Notes under the pieces: generated by a model
Told to the model about the DNA's origin: nothing
The model's input: the letters and a program-made list of their open reading frames with translations, nothing else
Database searches by the model: none
Shown: positions 1 to 10,530 of the stretch, piece by piece
How positions within the stretch are numbered: position 1 is the stretch's first letter
Layout of the letters: every line of letters starts with the position of its first letter
Translations under genes and position numbers: made by a program
Origin: Tanypteryx hageni
Lineage: Eukaryota; Arthropoda; Insecta; Odonata; Petaluridae
NCBI GenBank assembly: GCA_028673005.1
Contig: CM054115.1
Coordinates: forward strand, 189,761,548-189,825,547
Direction: 5' to 3'
DNA: 64,000 nt

Positions 1-2692
1 GGGGATTATAATGAGAAAAGAGATAGCTGAAAGAATTAGTAAGGTAGTGACAGTTAATGATAGATTAATAGCCGTAAAACCAGATGGAGCCAGTGGAAAT
101 ACTTATAATTCAAGTGTATATGCCAACAACTAATGCTGGCGACGACGAAGTAGATGAAATCTATGAACAGATTATGGAGATATTGGAGGATGAGGGAAAA
201 GGAAGGATCACCACCATAGTAATGGGAGATTGGAACAGTGTAGTCGGAGAGGGACAGGAAGATAACATAGTGGGAAAATATGGACTAGGGAAGAAAAATG
301 AAAGAGGGGATAAACTTGTGGAATTCTGCCATAGAAATAGATTAATTGTAACTAATACATGGTTTAAGCATCACCAGCGGAGACTTTATACATGGAGAAG
401 CCCAGGAGACCAGAGACGATACCAGATAGATTACATACTAGTCAATGAAAGATTTAGAAATAGCATTAAAAATGTGAAAACACTACCAGGGGCAGATATC
501 GATTCTGACCACAACCTTTTGGTGGCAAATATACAATGTAGACTGAAGAGCGTTAAGAGAAACATAAGAGTTAACAAGAAATGGAACTTAGAGGAACTCC
601 TTAAAAACAAGGAGGCTATTATGACTGAGCTGGAGGAAAGGTTGGGGGAGAGAGCTGAAGAAAATAGGAAGAATGTAGATGATGAGTGGAGATACATCCA
701 TAGCAACATTAAAGATGTAATGGAAAAGAAGGTAGGAAAGATAACTGGTGAAATAAACAAAAAACCCTGGATCACAGCAGCCATGCTGCAAAAAATGGAA
801 GAGCGGAGAAAGTGGAAGAACATAAACACTGAAGAAGGCCAAAGAAAATACAAGGAGTTAAATAATGCTTTAAGAAGGGAAACAGATAAAGCCAGAGAAC
901 AGTGGATAAATGAAAAATGCGAGGAGATTGTCGAATGTGAAAGAATTTGTAGAACAGACCTCATGTATAGCAAAGCAAGGGAACTATTCAAGAAAAAAGC
1001 AAGAAAGATAGGACGTAAAGGAATCATGAACAAAAGTGGTAAAATAGTATCGGAGCCAGACAATGTAAAGAATGTCTGGAAAGAATACATTGAGGTTCTG
1101 TATGACAAAGAAGGAAAGCCAAGAAATATTGAATTAAATGAAGAAGAGGATGTGGAAGAAGATCAGCTAGGACCAAGTATTCTCGAGTCTGAAGTTAAAA
1201 GAGCAATTGATGACATGAAAAGAAGGAAGGCTGTTGGGAGTGATGATATACCCGTGGACGTTCTTAAGGTTTTGGGGTCTAAAGCAGTTAAGCAACTCAC
1301 AAAATTTTTTAACCAAGTATATGATACTGGCATATGGCCTGAAGATTTTTTAGATGTTGTGATGGTACCACTGGAGAAAAAGAATAATGCAAAATGTTGC
1401 AAGGATTACAGAACTATTAGTTTAATTTCTCATACAGCTAAAGTTCTAACCAGAATAATAACCAAAAGAATTGAATGTAAAATAGAAAAGGAGCTGCAAG
1501 ATAATCAGTTTGGTTTTAGAAGAGGAAGGGGGACTAGAGATGCTATAGGATGTATGAGGATGATGATAGAAAGAGCGCTAGAAGTCAATAAAGGTGTGTA
1601 TTTTTGTTTTGTAGATTGGGAGAAAGCTTTTGACCGAGTGAAATGGGATAAAATGCTGGGTATTTTAAACAAAATAGGAATAGATTGGAAAGATAAAAGA
1701 CTGCTTAAAAACCTTTACTTTGATCAAAAGATTAGAGTCAGGGTTGAAGGAGAAGAAACAGAAAGTACTTCAATAGGGAGGGGAGTGAGGCAGGGTTGTC
1801 CTATTTCACCAGCGATATTTAATATTTATGCAGAAACAATAACAGAAGAAGCGTTGATGGAAGAGAAAGGATTTAAGATAGGAGGTGAAAGTATTACCAC
1901 CATTAAATACGCAGATGATCAGGGCTTAATAGCAGAAGGCGAGAAAGAGCTTCAGAGGATGACAGACAGACTAGTGGAGGTTGGCCAACAATATGGAATG
2001 AAGATCAATACAGAAAAAACGAAAGTCATGGTGGTTTCAAAGGAACATAAAGAATTAAATATAATGGTAAATGGCCAAAAATTGGAACAAGTAAGTAGTT
2101 TCAAATATTTCGGCAGTATTTTAGCACAGGATGGAAGTAGTACACAGGACATCAGTAGTAGGATTGCAATGGCAAAAGCAGCATTTAACGAGAAGAAGGA
2201 GCTTCTCACAAGCAAGAAAATTAATTTAGAAACAAGGAAGAAATTAGCAAAATGCTATATATGGAGCATAGCTCTTTATGGTGCAGAGACGTGGACGGTA
2301 AGGAGAAAGGAGGAAAAATATTTAGAAAGTTTTGAGATGTGGGTATGGAGAAGAATGATGAAAGTGAAATGGACAGAGAGGAAGAGAAACGAAGAAGTAT
2401 TAGAAATGGTGGGAGAAGAAAGGACGCTAATAAAAACAATCAGGAAAAGAAAAGCAAATTGGATAGGGCACATATTGAGAAGACAGTGTTTACAAAGGAC
2501 GATCTTAGAAGGAAAAATTAGTGGAAGAAGAGGAAGAAAAAGAATAGGAATATTAGATAATATAAAGCAGGGATATAATACTTATAGAGGTATAAAAGAG
2601 GCTTCTAGGGAGAGAGAGAAATGGAGGCAGCGATTCAGTTTAAACCTGTCTTCGGACAGAAGCATGATGATGATGATGAATGAATAAAACTA
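1..2692 (+). mobile_element. RTE-type non-LTR retrotransposon, 5' end cut by the window edge
   Basis: Copy of an RTE-like element with apurinic-type endonuclease followed by reverse transcriptase. The 3' end lies just after the stop codon in a short ATG-rich run (about 2664-2690), as is common for RTE-type tails. The same family recurs at 3265-4258 (-), 5450-7235 (+) and 8394-10390 (-). This is the least damaged copy: the reverse transcriptase is uninterrupted. Confidence 0.85.
84..2687 (+). CDS. Endonuclease/reverse transcriptase polyprotein of RTE-type element (N-terminus frameshifted)
   Basis: An 867-residue open frame encoding most of the element's enzyme, which nicks target DNA and reverse-transcribes the element's RNA. 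Endonuclease landmarks are MGDWNS, the IDYILV segment and the DSDHN catalytic segment in the first 160 residues. Reverse transcriptase landmarks are motif A (FVDWEKAFD), GVRQGCPISP and the catalytic YADD box. The C-terminus has the WIGHILRR-type tail seen in insect RTE proteins. Compared with the copy at 9416-9679 (-), two bases are missing near position 81. The first 80 bases therefore encode the expected upstream endonuclease residues in another frame, and the ATG at 84 is internal rather than the native start. The long open frame suggests a fairly recent insertion; the frameshift makes it probably non-autonomous. Confidence 0.8.
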   Translation: MEPVEILIIQVYMPTTNAGDDEVDEIYEQIMEILEDEGKGRITTIVMGDWNSVVGEGQEDNIVGKYGLGKKNERGDKLVEFCHRNRLIVTNTWFKHHQRRLYTWRSPGDQRRYQIDYILVNERFRNSIKNVKTLPGADIDSDHNLLVANIQCRLKSVKRNIRVNKKWNLEELLKNKEAIMTELEERLGERAEENRKNVDDEWRYIHSNIKDVMEKKVGKITGEINKKPWITAAMLQKMEERRKWKNINTEEGQRKYKELNNALRRETDKAREQWINEKCEEIVECERICRTDLMYSKARELFKKKARKIGRKGIMNKSGKIVSEPDNVKNVWKEYIEVLYDKEGKPRNIELNEEEDVEEDQLGPSILESEVKRAIDDMKRRKAVGSDDIPVDVLKVLGSKAVKQLTKFFNQVYDTGIWPEDFLDVVMVPLEKKNNAKCCKDYRTISLISHTAKVLTRIITKRIECKIEKELQDNQFGFRRGRGTRDAIGCMRMMIERALEVNKGVYFCFVDWEKAFDRVKWDKMLGILNKIGIDWKDKRLLKNLYFDQKIRVRVEGEETESTSIGRGVRQGCPISPAIFNIYAETITEEALMEEKGFKIGGESITTIKYADDQGLIAEGEKELQRMTDRLVEVGQQYGMKINTEKTKVMVVSKEHKELNIMVNGQKLEQVSSFKYFGSILAQDGSSTQDISSRIAMAKAAFNEKKELLTSKKINLETRKKLAKCYIWSIALYGAETWTVRRKEEKYLESFEMWVWRRMMKVKWTERKRNEEVLEMVGEERTLIKTIRKRKANWIGHILRRQCLQRTILEGKISGRRGRKRIGILDNIKQGYNTYRGIKEASREREKWRQRFSLNLSSDRSMMMMMNE

Positions 2693-3264
2693 AATTGGTG
2701 TATGATTTTTGAAAATTGCGCTCGCCGTCTGTACGAAGCTGCCATAGGCTGCTGAAATTCGTCTGCTAGCTGCCTGTTTTCCGCTTCGATTGACTGCAAA
2801 AATGACGTCATACGTCACAACGCAACAGCAGCGCCAGCCAGCCAGTGCCTGCCCGAACTTTTTGTACTAGCCAGCTAAGACCACGATTTTAACATGGGAG
2901 TTCGCTCCCCCTGTTGATGGCAACTCATAAACCATTTGATATAATAAACATTTCTTATGCAATCTATCGTCTAAATGTTCAAGTTTAAGGCATTTGCAAA
3001 TTTATTTTGTTAATTTGCTTGGAGTAAATATTTTTTTGAAAATGTATTTGGTAATATTTCATGGAATGATTTCTTAGGTATATGTTATGGATTAGGTATT
3101 CAAATACTGTTACAACTCGACAATTAAGCATTTAGTCAAAACTGGTTTTTAATTTTTTACTCAGGTTAAAGTCTAAAAATTCATGATGAAATTAATCTAT
3201 ATTTCTACCACTTTCTAGGTTATATAATGGTTAAAATCGAATCAAACTTCTTTCAGATATCATT
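2693..3264. other. Unassigned spacer with a GC-richer patch and a CRE-like site
   Basis: No coding sequence recognised. About 2715-2930 is richer in CpG than its surroundings and contains the palindrome TGACGTCA at about 2803-2810, a perfect cAMP-response-element consensus, followed by a second ACGTCAC. It may be an old promoter or the 5' region of a mobile element; no gene follows it. The rest is AT-rich with no structure I can name. Confidence 0.4.
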
Positions 3265-4258
3265 ATCATAGGTAGTACGTCCGTAGACAGGTGCGTGATT
3301 ATTCGTGGTTAAACCTGGTTCTCCAGATACTCCTATTTTCCACTGTCCTCTTCATATCTTGATAACTTTTCCTTTCAAATCGTCTATCAGCTGAAACCTT
3401 TTCTTACCTCTTTCCCTTTAGTTTTCCTTCTAACACGTCCTTAATCATACTCTCTCTCCTCAGGTAATCTCCAACCCAGTTTGCCTTCCTCATTCTAATA
3501 GTCTGTATACTCATGCGCTTCTCTCCTACTCTTCGTAGCACTTCATCGTTTTTCATCTTGTCTCTCCATTTTATCTTCAGCATTCTCCTCAAAGTCCACA
3601 TTTCAAAGCTTTCCAAGTATTTGATGTAATTTTTCCTTAGCATCCATGTTGCTGCCCCGTAAAAAGCTATACTCCATACATATCATTTTATGAACTTCTT
3701 GCAGATATCTTCCTTTATATTCCCCGTAAGTAGGTGTTTCTTTCTTCTGAAAGCTGCTTTTGCATTTCCTATTATAGTCCTGATCTCATCCGTACATTTT
3801 GCTTCTCTTGTTATGTTTCCAAGGTACATATTTATAGTCTGAAACTTGTTCTAAAGGCTTTCCTTCAATACTTATGTTCAAATTCTCTTCTTTGCCTGAT
3901 ATTCGAATGACCTTGGATTTTTCTGTATTTCCATACCATATTTTCTACCTATTATTACTAGTCTATTTATCATTTTCTGGAGTTCCTATTCCTTTCATGC
4001 TAGAAGTACTTGTTAATCCATGTATTTTACTGTTCTTATATTCCTTCAATTTTGAAATCTCCTGTGCCTTCTAACACTTCCTGCGTTAGACTTTCTCCAT
4101 ATATGTTGAATAGGGTCAGCGATAGGCAGCAGCCCTGCCTTACTCCTCTACCGATATTTCCTCCACAGGTGTCCGCATTATCCAACCTGACCTTTACAAC
4201 TTGGTTCACAAATAGATTCCTGATCAGTCTCCTGTCTTTCCAGGCTACACCTTTACAT
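3265..4258 (-). pseudogene. Degenerate RTE reverse transcriptase fragment
   Basis: Minus-strand remnant of the same family as 1-2692. Reading frames at 3404-3643 and 4036-4258 carry the C-terminal segment (YLESFEMW, KANWVG) and the RT segment (WKDRRLIRN, GRGVRQGC, LFNIYGE). The 3' end near 3265-3300 still matches the end of the first element. The catalytic box is not in an intact frame. Homology stops at the TTAA where a piggyBac-like MITE begins. Confidence 0.75.
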
Positions 4259-4265
4259 CCTTTAA

Positions 4266-5257
4266 CCCTTTTGCTGCCAGCCTCCATCAAGTGGTATATG
4301 CAAAAAATGCCAGGGCTTTTTTGATGAATATGTACGTTTTCGGATAGAAATTTATATAAAAGCTAATATTAATATTCTGAAGCTAAATTTTATTATTTAT
4401 TCTCTTTAAACATGCAGGATATAGAATACAATTTAATTATGTTGTTTTCACTGCGTTTAAATTTAGGAAAAATATTTTATTCATAAGTTTAATTATAAAA
4501 AAATATCAACATTTACATCTAGATTATAAAAATTGTGCATAGAAAATTATTGTCGTTAGTAATTTTGTTAATATTAGTTATTGCTATTAGTTTTTAACCT
4601 GAAAACAAATTTTTATGCTCGTGGCTTAATTTTTGCAATAATTACATTTAATTCAATTAAACATTGCGCCCATCACCCACACATATATTATGTAATTATA
4701 TGTATTCTAAAATACCAATAAATTATGGTGTAGATTATATAATATATGTACATATTATTTATATGTTTGTATATTGCAAAACCAATTTGAATATTTAGGC
4801 TCGTCCAAAAAAATATTTAAAACTTATATTAGTTTATTCGTGGTACTTTGCGAAAATTATTTTTTAAAACACGGAAATACATTACCTATTATTACTGGAA
4901 ATGAATTAACTCCTTTCCCGTACCCAAAAATCAAATATCAATTGGCTAAAAGTAACTATTACAGGCAAGATAAATCACTGCTACGACCTTTTCTAAGCAA
5001 CACCAGATGAGCTACTGCGGAAAAAACAGCCGATGTTCTTCCAGTCGAAAAATAAAGCAAGTATTGCAATTCTATTGAGATTTTCATTGACAGAGATGAG
5101 TAAGCATCAGAAATAATGGATAAGTGTTTACGAAAGCCATCTGACTCACAGAGACGAGAGGGACAGAGCATAAACAAACGCGGCCGATAGATCGGCCAGT
5201 GGCAGTTTTCGCACATACCCCAAGGGCCGATATATCGGCCGGCTGGCAGTATAAGGG
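4266..5257. mobile_element. piggyBac-like MITE (992 bp) with TTAA target duplication
   Basis: Flanked by TTAA at 4262-4265 and 5258-5261. The left end reads CCCTTTTGCTGCCAGCC and the inverse of the right end reads CCCTTATACTGCCAGCC, a 17-bp terminal inverted repeat with two mismatches. Near the right end are two palindromes of the form GGCCGAT(A/T)NATCGGCC at about 5181-5196 and 5226-5240. TTAA duplication is the hallmark of the piggyBac superfamily. No transposase is present; the 78-codon open frame inside is not recognisable. Confidence 0.75.
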
Positions 5258-5449
5258 TTAATATCATACGCACTATAGTGGTTACCATGTTGGCTTCCCA
5301 TTTCAAAGTTCTGGGGTTCGGACCACATGAATGGTGGTTTTAAAAAAAAACTATCATCGGTGCCTGACAGTAGGCAGCAGTACTGTCAGTATGGTATAGA
5401 GCCGAAAACAAATAATTTTGGCTGGGTCTATATCCAATAAAGCTGTAGG

Positions 5450-7235
5450 TGTGATCAGGACAATTTGAATGGCTACAGCACTGCAATGTGGAAAGCATGA
5501 GGGAAACTACCACATTAGAATCCCTAGTAATGATTTTATGGTTGGACAATATGAGTTCTCTCGAGGTAAAACAATCCGGAGGTAAAATAGTCCCCCAATC
5601 AGATCTCTGGGCGGGGACTGCCTTGAGGAAAACATTTGTCGAAAGTAATTTACAAATAGGCACCTGGAACATAAGAACTATGAGAAAGGCAGGAAAGCTA
5701 GAGAACTTGAAAGAAGAAGTAGAGTTGACATTATACGACTGAGCGAAACTAAATGGGAAGGAGAAGGACAGTTCGACTTGGAAGAGTTCATGGTAGTTTA
5801 CTCTGGAGGAATTAGTGGGAAAGGGGAGTAGCTCTGGTATTTAGGAAAGATATGATTAAAAGTGTGACAAAGATAATAGCAACGAACGATAGACTGATGG
5901 CAATAAAGCTAAAAGCAGTCCCAGTGGACATGCTGATAATCCAGGTATATATGCCAACGTCAGCTCATGAAGATGAATAAATCAAGGAGATTTATGAGCA
6001 AATTAATGACATTTATGAAGAAGACGAAAGAGGAAGGGTAAACTGCATAACAATCCGGAGGTAAAATTGTCCCCCAATCAGATCTCCTTGTGGAAAACAT
6101 TTGTCGAAAGTAATTTACAAATAGGCACCTGGAACGTAAGAACTATGACAAAGGCAGGAAAGCTAGAGAATTTGAAATAAGAAATGCGAAGAAATAGAAT
6201 TGACATTATAGAACTGAGCGAAACTACATGGGAAGGAGAAGGACAGTTCGACTTGGAAGAGTTCATGGTAGTTTACTCTGGAGGAATTAGTGGGGAAAGG
6301 GGAGTAGCTCTGGTATTTAGGAAAGATATGATGAAAAGCATGACAAAGATAATAGCAACGAACGATAGACTGATGGCAATAAAGCTAAAAGCAGTCCCAG
6401 TGGACATGCTGATAATCCAGGTATATATGCCAACGTCAGCTCATGACGATGAAGAAATAGATGAGATCTATGAGCAAATTAATGAAATTTACGAAGAAGA
6501 CGGAAGAGGAGAGGTAAACTGCATCATAATGGGAGATTGGAACAGCATAGTCGGAGAAGGACAGGAAGAAAATGTTGTCGGGCAATACGGACTTGGGAAG
6601 AGAAATCGAGGAGGGGAGAAACTCGTAGAATTCTGCATCAACAATGACCTTGTAGTGACTAATACATGGTTCAAAAACCATAAACGAAGGTTATACACAT
6701 GGAAAAGCCCAGGAGATAGAATGAGATGCCAAATAGATTACATCCTAGTAAAACAAAGATTCAGGAACAGCATAAAGACTGCCAAGACATTACCAGGAGC
6801 AGACATTGATTCAGATCACAGCCTTCTAATAGTTGACGTAAGTACAAAGCTCAAACAAATAAGAAAAATGAGAAGAGAAAGACAGATTTGGGACCTAGAA
6901 AAACTGAAAGAAAGGCACGATTTAGTCAGCATGAAGTTGGAAGATCACCTAAGAAATTTGGAAAATAAACCAAAGACCGTGGAGATAGAATGGGAGGAAA
7001 TTAAAACCAGTATCAAGAATACCTTGGATAAAGAGATTGGAAAACGAGAAGAAAATCAGAAAACCATGGATCACTAAGGAAACGTTGGAGAAAACAGATG
7101 AGACGAAAATGGAAAAATATTAACAGTGGAGAAGGTAGAGCCAACTATAGACGTATAAACAATGAGTTGAGAAGGATAACAGATAAAGCTAGAGAAAATT
7201 GGATAAAAGAAAAATGTGATAAAAAAATTAGGATG
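5450..7235 (+). mobile_element. RTE-type element, 5' portion with internal tandem duplication
   Basis: 5' untranslated and endonuclease part of an RTE element. A stretch of about 480 bp starting at 5571 is repeated from 6051, both beginning CAATCCGGAGGTAAAAT, so the first endonuclease segment occurs twice. The second copy lacks about 13 bp present in the first. Homology to the family ends near 7235 in the linker before the reverse transcriptase, so the copy has no polymerase. Confidence 0.75.
6184..7220 (+). pseudogene. RTE endonuclease domain, truncated and frameshifted
   Basis: A 297-codon open frame (6184-7077) encodes most of an apurinic-type endonuclease: SETTWEGEGQF, MGDWNSIVGEGQ, IDYILV and the catalytic DSDHS. 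An in-frame stop at 6178-6180 separates it from the conserved N-terminal segment (IGTWNVRTM, about 6120-6150). After a frame change near 7070, the frame at 7098-7230 continues the family linker (RKWKNINSGEG, TDKARENWI). The reverse transcriptase is missing. Confidence 0.75.
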
Positions 7236-7369
7236 GTACGATATGATGTACACTGGGGCACTGGAATTAGAATTTCAGATTTATACATGTCTAATTTCCA
7301 CATCTCAATTTTTTTATATTTTTTAAATGCAATTTTATAATGTACTCCATTGACTTAAGAGCACTAAAA

Positions 7370-8393
7370 TTTACATATTCACACAGTGAATCGAAGAGGA
7401 TTTCATTATTTCAAAGAACCTTTTGATCACAATGGGAGGTTTTTCTTGAGACAGAAAAAGTGCCTTTAAAGTTGGAAACATATGCATAAGTCTAGTAAGG
7501 CCTGGAAATAATGACAGCCACCTCATCTTGCTGTGGGAAAGAAGCTGTCTATATTCAATCTGAACAAACTCACAGTATTCCTTAAGCTCCTCAGTCCGGA
7601 CTGTATAAATGTGAAAATACTGGTAAATTTTAAAATAATTTTCTCTATATCAACATCCAAAAGTTCTGCGGCACTGTGAAGACAATTGTTCAAAATATGT
7701 GCAGGGTAGCCCACTTCAATTAAGGTCTTATTCTGCAACAATTTCTTAAATTTTGCAAAGACATTATTTCCTTAATCATTTCATCTGAGTCCTCCAAACA
7801 TTGTATTGCAATTGTCCCCTGTGAATGCAATGCATTTTTCATACAAACAATTTTTTTCAGTAGTTTCTTTGACATAAGTAGAAATGGTATCTGCTGTCTC
7901 ATTAGGCATTTTCTGTAATTCAATTAATTTAGTTTGTAACCCTCCTGCCTTCACATCAGATTACTGAATAATTACTGGAAATATCTTTTCAGAACCATGA
8001 TTGCTTCCATCAGTTGAAACCCCACAGTATGCAATATTTTTTCTTTAAAAGTTGTTAAAGCAATATTAAGAGAATGGTTTGCAAGTGTAGAGTTTACAAT
8101 GGCTTCTGTCTTGGTTCTAGCACAGGAATTTTTTTTTGCTATTTCTGAATCAAAAAATGAATTTTTTCACATGACAGACATGCAGTCCATCAATTTATAA
8201 CTGCAATGATGTTTCACAGTATGAAAAGCAAAGGTGCCCTCTGTAGCAGCTAGATCATATTCTGATTTACTGACAGCTTTGGCAAAAAAACCTGTAACCT
8301 TTCCCGAAGAGATGCTTTCTTATGCTTGTCTGATTCTATGTGATGCTTTAAATCGCCAGCCCCTTTATTAGCCACTGAAACATGTCCCCAGTT
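7370..8393 (-). pseudogene. hAT-like transposase remnant (partial BED finger and middle region)
   Basis: Minus-strand remains of a hAT-superfamily transposase. Reading from 8393 downward there is the histidine half of a BED zinc finger (GAGDLKHHIESDKHK), then FFDSEIAKKNSCARTK-like sequence, then the PAHILNNCLHSAAELL segment typical of the central region of this transposase group. The frame is broken many times, and the C-terminal dimerisation region and both ends are not visible. At 8393 it abuts RTE sequence in the same strand, giving a chimeric open frame (8250-8480). Confidence 0.7.
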
Positions 8394-8520
8394 TCTCTTA
8401 ACACTCTTCAGTCTATATTTTGTATTTGCCACCATAAGGTTGTGGTCAGAATCGAAATCTGCCCCTGGTAGTGTTTTCACATTTTTAATGCTATTTCTAA
8501 ATCTTTCATTGACTAGTGTG

Positions 8521-9245
8521 CAGGCCCGGACATAGAGACCCAGGGCCCCTAGGCAGTTAACAGAGTAATTGGTAATTTAGCAAAAAACAAACTTTACTTT
8601 TATTTTATTTAACGTACTTTGACTTTAGAAAATAGACAAGCAGACTTAGAAATGAAATAGACAAGTACCAACTATACTTTTTTACACATTATAATTTTTA
8701 CATTTACAAGATTACATTGCCACGTGACGAACTTTCTTCTCTGCAAAGGAACGGATGACCTCACTATAGTCCACAGACTGCGTTATTTCTGACTCTATGT
8801 ACATCACAGAGAGTGAATTAAGCCTGTTCTCTTCTGTGGTAGACCTTAAATAATTCTTTACTCTCTTTAGCGCTGAAAACGACCGTTCTGCCGAACAGTT
8901 TGACCCTGGTGTACACAACAGCATCCGGAGCGCTATTCCCACGTTTGGATAAATGTCCAAAAAGCCTTTATCCAGGATGTACTTGTATAGCTCCAGTGAC
9001 GACGCGAACTGACAAGTAGTGACAAGTTATAGAAAGAAGTCAGGTGCGATGCAAAACAAACAAAGAACACAAACAGTGTTGCCACTTGACTTGTAAAAAA
9101 TTAACTATGGTCAATTATTTTCTATTTTGTTCGGAAAAATTGACATATTATTTTCCGTGTACTGTGTCCTCAATGTGTACCATTTCGGCCCCTGGTTGGG
9201 GCCCTAGGCAGCTGCCTGGTTTGCCTAGGCAGAAGTTCGCCGCTG
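8521..9245 (-). mobile_element. Internally deleted hAT element with 8-bp target duplication
   Basis: A 725-bp insertion into RTE sequence bounded by the direct repeat CTAGTGTG at 8513-8520 and 9246-9253, the 8-bp duplication typical of hAT transposition. The ends are CAGGCCCGGACAT and, inverted, CAGCGGCGAACTT, with a GGCCCCTAGGCAG-like subterminal motif near each end. It keeps only the C-terminal part of a transposase. The interrupted RTE sequence joins seamlessly when the insert and one repeat are removed. Confidence 0.85.
8712..8960 (-). pseudogene. hAT transposase C-terminal dimerisation domain
   Basis: An 82-codon frame containing the hAT C-terminal dimerisation motif: ALRMLLCTPGSNCSAERSF, then FSALKRVKNYLRST and RLNSLSVMYIE. 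The catalytic DDE portion is absent, so it cannot act as a transposase. Confidence 0.8.
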
Positions 9246-10399
9246 CTAGTGTGTAATCTATCTGGTATCGTCTTGGGCTTCTACATGTGCAAAGTCTCCG
9301 TTGGTGGTGCTTACACCCTGTATTAGTTACAATCAATCTATTTCTATGGCAGAATTTCACAAGATTCTCCCCTCTTTCCTTTCTTTTCCCTAGCCCATAT
9401 TTTCCCACTATGTTATCATCCTGTCCCTCTCTGACTACACTTCCAGTCTCCCATCACTATGGTGGTGATCCTTCTTTTTCCCTCCTCCTCCAATATCTCT
9501 GTAATCTGTTCATACATTTCATCTACTTCTTCGTCACCAGCATTAGTTGTTGGCATATACACTTGAATTATAAGCATTTCCACTGGCTCCATCTGAAGTT
9601 TTACAGCTATTAATCTATCATTAACTGTCACTACCTTGCTAATTCTTTCAGCTATCTCTCTTCTATTCATAATCCCCACTCCCCTTTCCTTTTTCTCTCC
9701 TCCCGAGTAAATAATCTTAAATTCATCTCACCTTCTCCTTCCCTCCGAACTTCACTAAGACCTACTATACCTACATTATTCCTTCTCATTTCCCTTTTTA
9801 AGTTCTCTAGTTTCCCCCTGAATTCATAGTCCTAACATTCCATATGCCTATTCTTAATTTCTCACTACTTGCTTTCTTCTTATTAATGTTACATTTCCTC
9901 TATGCATCCCCTAGGGTAATCCCCACCCGGAGATCCGATTGGGGGCTATTTTACTTCCAGAATATTTTACCCCAGAGAGATCCATAGAGGTATTTGCAGC
10001 TTTTCAGCCTATCATGGGAAATATAATAAGGTAGTTTTCCCTTGCTTTCCTCATCACAGTTTCACAAGAGTGATTACCCATCTGTAGCTGTTCAGATCCA
10101 CATGATCACCACCTACAGAGGTACTGTGCAAGCTGCTGCCCTTGCACAGGGGGATGTAAAAGCTCCAAGACTGCTTCTTAGTCTGACTCTTCCTCTCAGA
10201 CCTTTCTGGCTTGAATGGTCCTACCAGGAGAATTATCTCCCGTCGGCATAGCTCTTTGGTTCATTAGAGTACACAAACCCTCCCACCTCTGTAAGGTTAT
10301 GCAGTCTTTAGGGAGGGATTGATATGTACTGCCATTTAAAAAGGAATCAATATTTTTTATAAAATTTATGGATGTTGCCCTCACATGGTGAAACTCCAT

Positions 10400-10530
10400 A
10401 TTCAGGGAAGAATAATGGGAACACTTGGTAAAAATTCCATTTTATTAACAAACAACAGATGACTGGTTTCAACTAACACATAGTCATTATTAGGTCAAGA
10501 ACAAGATCATTACAGCATTTATATAGGGAA
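10400..10530 (-). repeat. Penelope-like 3' end with degenerate hammerhead motif
   Basis: On the minus strand the order is CTAATAA (10487-10493), one spacer base, stem II GACTA/TAGTT with a 5-nt loop, GAAA (10467-10470), then ACCAGTC. This is the hammerhead layout seen intact at 26314-26348, with both core G residues of CTGATGA replaced by A. It is followed on that strand by an AATAAAA run, fitting the end of an old element. Confidence 0.45.

Larger units (their letters stand above)
8394..10390 (-). mobile_element. RTE-type element, 5' half, split by a hAT insertion
   Basis: Minus-strand RTE copy with endonuclease pieces at 8394-8520 (GADFDSDHN) and 9254-9690 (MGKYGLGK, QVYMPTTNAGDEE). Upstream, 9690-9990 matches the 5' region of the 5450-7235 copy, including the inverse of the CAATCCGGAGG segment near 9934-9965. 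About 9990-10390 is its 5' untranslated region. A 725-bp hAT element interrupts it at 8521-9245. The preserved frame at 9416-9679 shows the reading phase lost by the first element at position 81. Confidence 0.75.

Noticed and set aside
431..1108. 225-codon open frame on the minus strand
   Set aside because: Antisense to the RTE polyprotein; its composition mirrors the purine-rich sense strand and it resembles no protein.
4774..5328. Open frames inside the piggyBac-like MITE
   Set aside because: Short, not conserved, and the plus and minus frames overlap; no transposase motif.
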